Assembly (NCBI GenBank): GCA_905233865.1 | Contig: CAJOGH010000007.1 | Coordinates: 3,276 to 27,595, forward strand | From: an uncultured Atopobiaceae bacterium | Lineage (GTDB): Bacteria; Actinomycetota; Coriobacteriia; Coriobacteriales; Atopobiaceae | Length of the DNA: 24,320 nucleotides | Direction: 5' to 3' | Shown here: piece after piece, positions 19,625-24,320 of the stretch | Position numbering within the stretch: position 1 is the stretch's first letter | How the letters are laid out: each line of letters starts with the position of its first letter | Made by a program: the position numbers and the translations under genes | Notes under the pieces: generated by a model | The model's input: the letters and a program-made list of their open reading frames with translations, nothing else | What the model was told of the DNA's origin: nothing | Databases searched by the model: none

Positions 19625-20986
19625 GTGGCCTGCACCACCATACTCGTCGGCAAGGGCGCGTCCTATGACGGGTCGACGATTGTCGCCCGCAACGAGGACT
19701 CGCAGTCGGGCGTCTTTACGCCTAAGTACATGGACGTCGTCGAGCCTCAAGACCAGCCTCGGACCTACGTGTCCAAGGGCGGCCACCTGACCATACCTCT
19801 GCCCGACAAGCCCTTGCGCTACACGCAGATTCCCGACGCCGAGCAACCTGACGGCGTTTGGGGCGCTGCGGGCGTCAACGAGCTCAACGTTGCCATGAGC
19901 GCGACGGAGACCATTACCTCCAACGAGCGCGTGCTTGCTGCCGACCCGCTGGTGGAGTATGTGCCCGCGCGTGGCGACGAGCCGGAGCGCGCGGGTGGCA
20001 TTGGCGAGGAGGACATGGTCACCATCTGCCTGCCCTACATCACGAGCGCCCGCGATGGCGTCATGCGCATGGGCGAGTTCCTGGAGCGCTATGGCACCTA
20101 CGAGATGAACGGCATGGCGTTCCAGGACGCCGACGAGATCTGGTGGCTCGAGACCATTGGCGGCCACCACTGGATGGCCCGTCGCGTGCCTGACGACTGT
20201 TACGTGACCATGCCCAACCAACTCGGCATCGACGCGTTCGACTTTGCCGATGCCGCTGGCGAGGGCCGTGAGTTCCTGTGCAGTGCTGACCTCGAGGACT
20301 TCGTTCGCACGAACCACCTGGACCTTGGTCTTGAAGGCGACGCCTTTGACCCGCGCGCGGCCTTTGGCAGCGCCACGCAGGCCGACCACGTGTACAACAC
20401 GCCCCGTGCCTGGTATATGCAGCGCACGCTGAACCCCTATGACGACATCTACGATGGCGAGCTCGCCACGCTGCGCCCCGACAGCGACGACATCCCGTGG
20501 TGCCGCGTGCCCGAGCGCAAGGTCACCATCCAGGACGTCAAGCAGGTCCTCTCGTCCCACTACGAGGGCACGCCCTACGACCCGTACGGCAGGACTCAGG
20601 GTGACAGCGACCGGCGGGGCATGTTCCGCCCCATTGGCATCAATCGCAACAGCCAACTGTGCATCACGCAGCTCAAGGGCGACGCACCCGAGGCCGTGCG
20701 CGCGATCCAGTGGGTGGCGTTTGGCTGCAACGTGTTCAACGTGGCCGTGCCCCTCTTTGCCAACGTGGACCGCATGCCGGACTATCTGGCCAACACGACG
20801 CGCTCGGTGAGCACGGATAGCCACTATTGGGCCGTACGGCTGGTTTCGGCCATGGCCGACGCCCACTTTGCGGACTGCGCCAACCTGATCGAGCGCTACC
20901 AGGAGGCCGCTGGCTCTGAGATGCTGCGCGAGGTGCTCGCGGCCCAGCGTGACGTTGGCGTATGCGGAGGCCTCGCCTGTGCTTGA
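19625..20986 (+). CDS. C69-family dipeptidase, frameshifted near its end
   Basis: A 453-residue Ntn-hydrolase of the PepD/U34 type that cleaves dipeptides. The catalytic nucleophile Cys3 becomes N-terminal after processing (MACTTILVGKGASYDGSTIVARNEDS), and the family core continues with GVNELNVAMSATETI, GGHHWMARRVPDDCY and VAFGCNVFNVAVPLFANVD. GTG 19625 is chosen because AGAGGAG is 7 bases upstream and it places the cysteine correctly. The frame ends abruptly in RDVGVCGGLACA, whereas the next frame continues with YAEASPVLEEANDRVAAILRR and ends GFARSDA at 21104, the ending expected for this family. A one-base change near 20950-20960 therefore breaks the gene, or it is a sequencing error. The nucleophile and most of the enzyme are intact, so partial activity is possible. 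It precedes an LtaS-like gene. Confidence 0.88.
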   Translation: MACTTILVGKGASYDGSTIVARNEDSQSGVFTPKYMDVVEPQDQPRTYVSKGGHLTIPLPDKPLRYTQIPDAEQPDGVWGAAGVNELNVAMSATETITSNERVLAADPLVEYVPARGDEPERAGGIGEEDMVTICLPYITSARDGVMRMGEFLERYGTYEMNGMAFQDADEIWWLETIGGHHWMARRVPDDCYVTMPNQLGIDAFDFADAAGEGREFLCSADLEDFVRTNHLDLGLEGDAFDPRAAFGSATQADHVYNTPRAWYMQRTLNPYDDIYDGELATLRPDSDDIPWCRVPERKVTIQDVKQVLSSHYEGTPYDPYGRTQGDSDRRGMFRPIGINRNSQLCITQLKGDAPEAVRAIQWVAFGCNVFNVAVPLFANVDRMPDYLANTTRSVSTDSHYWAVRLVSAMADAHFADCANLIERYQEAAGSEMLREVLAAQRDVGVCGGLACA

Positions 20987-21104
20987 GGAGGCGAACGACC
21001 GCGTTGCCGCCATCCTGAGGCGCCACACGGACAATCTTCTGTCCCAGGTGCTCCATACGGCCAGCATGGGCATGCGCAACGGCTTTGCCCGCTCGGACGC
21101 GTAA
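20957..21104 (+). pseudogene. Out-of-frame C-terminal remnant of the C69 dipeptidase
   Basis: Read one base later than the main frame, bases 20957-21104 encode YAEASPVLEEANDRVAAIL... and end SMGMRNGFARSDA before TAA at 21102-21104. The following gene starts 10 bases after this stop with its ribosome site overlapping it, which is the spacing expected if the original gene ended here. A surplus G in GTTGGCG (about 20954-20960) would explain the shift; this is the likeliest site but not proven. Confidence 0.8.
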
Positions 21105-21113
21105 GGGGCGTTT

Positions 21114-23174
21114 GTGCGTTCCCTCTCTGTTTCGACCCGCGTGTGGATGTGCGCCTATGCCATCCCGCCCCTCGTGGCCCTCGTGGCCGCGCTTGCGGGC
21201 CTCCTTGCCGCCGACGCGGCCTCTGTTGCCGCGTGCGTCTTCGCGTGCGCTGTGTGCGCCCTCGTGACGTCGCGGCGCGACGCGCTGGCCGCCCTCATTC
21301 GCACGCACGCCCAGGACAATCCCGTCGCGCGTGTGGCAGGGGGCGCTCGAGACGTCGTGGCACTCTCCCTGGCGGCCGCATGCGCCTTCCTGAGCCTGGA
21401 GACCACCTACAACGCTAACGTGGGCGGCATCATGCCCGAGGGCGCGCGTATGGCCCTCTCGCTCGTCTTTGGTGCCATGCTAGCGCTCTATCTCATTGCC
21501 CAGCGCCATGGCGTGGCTGCGGTGCCCGTGGCGGTTGCTTGTCAGGTGGCAGGCTTCGTTGACTACTTCCTCGTCATGTTCAAGGGCACGGTCGTCCAGC
21601 CTGCCGACCTCCTGGCGCTCTCGACGGCGGCCTCGGTCAGTGGTGGCTATGTCTACCTGCTCAAGAGTAGCGTGTTCGTGGGCCTCTCCTTTTGCGCGCT
21701 GTCCGTGTGCGCCCTCTCGTTCGCCGGCCCCGCTGCGGCACCCGAGGGCTATCGCCGACCCGCTGGCCTTCGCGTGGCTCTTGTCGCCATAGGCGTGTGC
21801 ATCGTCGCGGCGATGGGCAACAACCTGGCCGGCCGCGAGCTGGCGGACGAGGGCTTTGCGGTTCGCTACTACTACCTGCGCGAGAGCACGGAGGAGATGG
21901 GCATCATCCCGTCGTTTGCCTCGATGGTCCAGGACCTGCGTCTCAAGCCGCCGGTGGGCTATTCGGACGAGCGTGCGGCAGAGGTGGAGCGCGACCTTGT
22001 TGGCGCCTATGACGCGCGCTGTGCAAACGACCTCGCGCGCACTGCGGCGACCGCGCAGTTCCAGGGCAAGCAGCCCGCTATCGTCGCCGTCATGAACGAG
22101 ACGTTCACGGACCTGTCCGTCTATGACGTCCTGGCCCGTCAGGGGTATGCGGGGCCGACCGGCCTCAAGTCGCTTGCCGACGGCGTCATGGAACGTGGTT
22201 GGGTCAACGTGAGCGTCTACGGGGGCAGCACCTGCAACAGCGAGTTCGAGTTCCTCACGGACGTCTCCATGGCCTATGTGGGCGGCGGCAAGAGCCCGTA
22301 TGCAATGTATGATCTCAGCCACGTTGACAACCTCGCGCGCCAGCTTGGTCGCATGGGCTACGCGACCCATGCCATGCACCCCAACCTCGCGTCCAACTGG
22401 AGCCGAGACCGAGCCTACGCGATGCTGGGCTTTGACGACTTCATCGACATCACAGGCTTCGAGTCGCCCTCGCTGTTCCATGGCGAGCCCTCGGACGCCG
22501 CCACCTACGACAAGGTCATCGAGCTGCTCGAGACGGACGAACGTCCGCAGTTCGTCTTTGACGTGACCATGCAGAACCACTCTGGGTATGACCAGGGCAA
22601 TGTCGACAAGAGCCTGCTTCCGGGCTTTGACCTCGAGGGCAGGGTCGATGACTCGGGCAACGACCTGGGTGCCATCAGTGACGAGTACGTGGCGTGCATC
22701 AACGAGTCCGACCGCGCGCTCTTGGAGTTCGTCGACCGCCTGTCGCGGCTTGACCGCCCCGTGTGCCTCGTGTTCTTTGGCGACCACCACCCGTACTTCT
22801 CGGGCGACCTCAACGATGCGTCGTTTGAGGGAGAGGATCGTGGCACGCACTTGGCGCGCCTGTATCAGACTAACTACCTGATGTGGGCAAACTACGACGT
22901 GGCGAGCAATGGGATGGACGGCGGTCCCGCCGTGGGCAACCGTGGCCTCTCCACGCTGGGTGCCGCCATGCTCGAGCGTCTGGGTGCCCCGTTGACTGAT
23001 CATCAGAAGTGTGTGCTTCAAACTTCTATGGAGCTGCCTATAATCTCTCTTATGGGGTGCGGTGAGGCCGACGGCACATGGCACAGCGCCGAGGAGGGCC
23101 CCGCCAGCTTCCCCCAGGCCTATCGTGACCTTGGCCTGGTGGAGTACAGGAACTTTGCCACCAACGTGAGCTAG
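21114..23174 (+). CDS. LtaS/MdoB-like membrane sulfatase-fold phosphotransferase
   Basis: A 686-residue protein with five to seven N-terminal membrane segments (for example PPLVALVAALAGLLAADAA, MALSLVFGAMLALYLIA, VALVAIGVCIVAAMG; about 10-250) and an extracytoplasmic alkaline-phosphatase-superfamily domain (about 320-650). Metal and catalytic residues match LtaS-type enzymes: Glu329 in MNETF, the nucleophile Thr373 in YGGSTCNSEFEF, and Asp557/His558 in FFGDHHPYF. Members move phosphoglycerol or related groups onto cell-surface glycolipids or polysaccharides. The product here is unknown. GTG 21114 is used since AAGGGGCG lies before it; ATG 21150 is an alternative. The next gene starts at its stop, so the two are coupled. 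Confidence 0.9.
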   Translation: MRSLSVSTRVWMCAYAIPPLVALVAALAGLLAADAASVAACVFACAVCALVTSRRDALAALIRTHAQDNPVARVAGGARDVVALSLAAACAFLSLETTYNANVGGIMPEGARMALSLVFGAMLALYLIAQRHGVAAVPVAVACQVAGFVDYFLVMFKGTVVQPADLLALSTAASVSGGYVYLLKSSVFVGLSFCALSVCALSFAGPAAAPEGYRRPAGLRVALVAIGVCIVAAMGNNLAGRELADEGFAVRYYYLRESTEEMGIIPSFASMVQDLRLKPPVGYSDERAAEVERDLVGAYDARCANDLARTAATAQFQGKQPAIVAVMNETFTDLSVYDVLARQGYAGPTGLKSLADGVMERGWVNVSVYGGSTCNSEFEFLTDVSMAYVGGGKSPYAMYDLSHVDNLARQLGRMGYATHAMHPNLASNWSRDRAYAMLGFDDFIDITGFESPSLFHGEPSDAATYDKVIELLETDERPQFVFDVTMQNHSGYDQGNVDKSLLPGFDLEGRVDDSGNDLGAISDEYVACINESDRALLEFVDRLSRLDRPVCLVFFGDHHPYFSGDLNDASFEGEDRGTHLARLYQTNYLMWANYDVASNGMDGGPAVGNRGLSTLGAAMLERLGAPLTDHQKCVLQTSMELPIISLMGCGEADGTWHSAEEGPASFPQAYRDLGLVEYRNFATNVS

Positions 23175-23183
23175 GTGAGTCGC

Positions 23184-24227
23184 ATGAGCGAGCAGGAGAC
23201 AGACGAGCGGCAGGAGAGCGAGGCGTCAGAGCAGGACCGTCCGCGCAGGCGTGGTGTGAGCGCCCGCATCGCCGGCGCCGTCATGCTTGTCGTGATAGTC
23301 CTATGCGTGGGGTATGTGACCTACGTTGGCAGGTCCTTCGTGCGTGCCTGGCCGCAGGCTGTCTTGGATTCGATTTCGGGCAAGAAGGCCGAGGAGGCGA
23401 CCGCCGCCGAGGAGGCCGTCAAGAACGACGACGCCAATGCCAACGTGGAGCCCAAGGACTCGCTCGCCTCCTACAGCTGGGACGAGCTCAGGCGCATCGG
23501 CGACGAGATCGCGCACTCGGGCAGCGCCGAGGCCGCTCACGAGATTGCGGCTACCTATCACCTTGCCAATGCCGAGGGAGCCATCGACGGCTCCCAGACC
23601 AAGGAGATATCCCTCACGAACGGCAAGACCATTCACGCGCAGCTCGTGGGCGTCTACCACGACGACGCCTCGGATGGCGTGCGCAAGGCCGGTCTGACCT
23701 TTGTGACGGCCGAGCCCTTGGGCACCCATGCCGTAAACGGGAGCGGTTCCAACATCGGTGGATGGCGCGACAGCGAGCTTCGCACGTGGCTGGCAAATGA
23801 CGGCATGGCGCTGTTGCCCCAGGACCTCACCGATGTCATCAAGGAGGTCAACAAGCACACCAACAACGAGGGTTACTCAACGTCGGCCACCTGCGTGACC
23901 ACGACCGCCGACAAGCTTTGGGCGCCCAGTTGGGTCGAGTTGGCCGGGCCCATTGACCGCAACTACTTCTCGAGCGGCTACGAGTACTGCGGTGACGTTC
24001 AGAACGCCGAGGGCACGCAGTACGAGGCCTTCTCGCTCGCGGGCGTGGCGCCCTCCAGCGCCTCGGCTCAGCTGGCGCGTCCCCAGTCCGCTTCCGCTGC
24101 CTGGTGGATGCGCACGGCAGCTCCCAGCCGCCGCGACTACTTCTACTACGTGACCGCCGAGGGCAACCCCTCCGAACGCGCTGACGCGGCTGACGCTCAG
24201 GGCGTCATCGCCGGCTTCTGCCTGTAG
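23184..24227 (+). CDS. DUF6273-type membrane-anchored protein
   Basis: A 347-residue protein of unknown function. A charged cytoplasmic N-terminus (about 1-26, RPRRRG) is followed by one membrane anchor (IAGAVMLVVIVLCVGYVTYVG), then an Ala/Glu-rich helical stretch (about 60-120) and a C-terminal domain with DUF6273 features: NIGGWRDSELRTWLA, DKLWAPSWVEL, and AWWMRTAAPSRRDYFYYVTAEG. These resemble formylglycine-like or lectin-like surface folds, but that is only a resemblance. ATG 23184 is preferred because AGGTGAG precedes it; GTG 23175 starts right at the stop of the previous gene and would add three residues. Coupling to the LtaS-like gene suggests an envelope role. Confidence 0.85.
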   Translation: MSEQETDERQESEASEQDRPRRRGVSARIAGAVMLVVIVLCVGYVTYVGRSFVRAWPQAVLDSISGKKAEEATAAEEAVKNDDANANVEPKDSLASYSWDELRRIGDEIAHSGSAEAAHEIAATYHLANAEGAIDGSQTKEISLTNGKTIHAQLVGVYHDDASDGVRKAGLTFVTAEPLGTHAVNGSGSNIGGWRDSELRTWLANDGMALLPQDLTDVIKEVNKHTNNEGYSTSATCVTTTADKLWAPSWVELAGPIDRNYFSSGYEYCGDVQNAEGTQYEAFSLAGVAPSSASAQLARPQSASAAWWMRTAAPSRRDYFYYVTAEGNPSERADAADAQGVIAGFCL

Positions 24228-24262
24228 GGGAGAGCCGCGGGCGCTGGCTCCTCCCTGCCGAC

Positions 24263-24320
24263 CGTGCACACTGTGCAGGCCCCACAGCCAAATCGCTTGT
24301 ACGGCGTGCACACTGTGCAG
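24263..24320. repeat. Two direct copies of a palindromic 16-mer at the window edge
   Basis: CGTGCACACTGTGCAG occurs at 24263-24278 and 24305-24320, identical and 42 bp apart start to start, about four helical turns on the same DNA face. The core TGCACA-C-TGTGCA is a perfect palindrome with one central base, as in a dimeric repressor site. The sequence stops at the second copy, so more copies or a target gene may follow. Confidence 0.8.

Noticed and set aside
22279..22290. GGCGGCAAGAGC inside the LtaS-like gene as a further motif copy
   Set aside because: It differs at the conserved A, codes for conserved residues and has no inverted partner.
1..24320. CRISPR arrays, insertion sequences, phage or conjugation genes
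   Set aside because: No regularly spaced repeats, transposase, integrase, capsid or relaxase motifs were seen; the only direct repeats are the two 16-mers at the right edge.

Overview
This is a GC-rich, low-coding-gap bacterial chromosome segment. The protein set (ClpC, DisA with a helix-hairpin-helix tail, Lac/Cel-type PTS, LtaS-like sulfatase, DUF6273 and DUF5684-like proteins, strong G/C third-position bias) points to a Gram-positive actinobacterium of the Coriobacteriia (Olsenella/Collinsella/Atopobium type). That placement is inferred from gene content; no marker search could be run. Every gene I accept lies on the + strand.

Layout. (1) 1-3453: the 3' part of a lactose/cellobiose-family PTS operon: truncated EIIC, EIIB, EIIA, a lipoprotein, and a second, closely related EIIC. 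(2) 3635-11663: a housekeeping run of clpC, disA, ispD, ispF, cysS, rlmB and a YacP/Rae1-type NYN nuclease. It matches the order of the Bacillus clpC-to-rae1 cluster but lacks several members. It links protein quality control, c-di-AMP synthesis, the MEP isoprenoid pathway, cysteine charging and rRNA/mRNA processing. (3) 11782-13259: a zinc-ribbon membrane protein and a DUF5684-like membrane protein, separated by a 545-bp non-coding spacer that contains a large inverted repeat. (4) 13301-19490: the translation/secretion block: tRNA-Thr(TGT), tRNA-Tyr, tRNA-Thr(GGT), tRNA-Met, tuf, rpmG, tRNA-Trp, secE, nusG, rplK, rplA, rplJ, rplL, with an L1-type mRNA site before rplA and an L10 leader before rplJ. 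A terminator closes the block after rplL, and rpoB does not follow. (5) 19625-24227: a C69 dipeptidase whose last ~50 codons are out of frame, an LtaS-like membrane phosphotransferase and a DUF6273 membrane-anchored protein, apparently one cell-envelope operon. (6) 24263-24320: two copies of a palindromic 16-mer at the window edge.

The most interesting unexplained signal is in the intergenic DNA. A 12-bp motif, G(G/C)CGA(C/T/G)AAGAGC, occurs eight times in five intergenic regions, mostly as inverted pairs that bound or sit inside stem-loops of about 30, 57, 245 and 285 bp. The two large ones (12364-12606 and 17946-18230) have long, diverged but collinear arms and no credible ORF. They look like a family of palindromic intergenic elements or long hairpin RNAs. 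No CRISPR array, insertion sequence, integrase or phage gene is visible.
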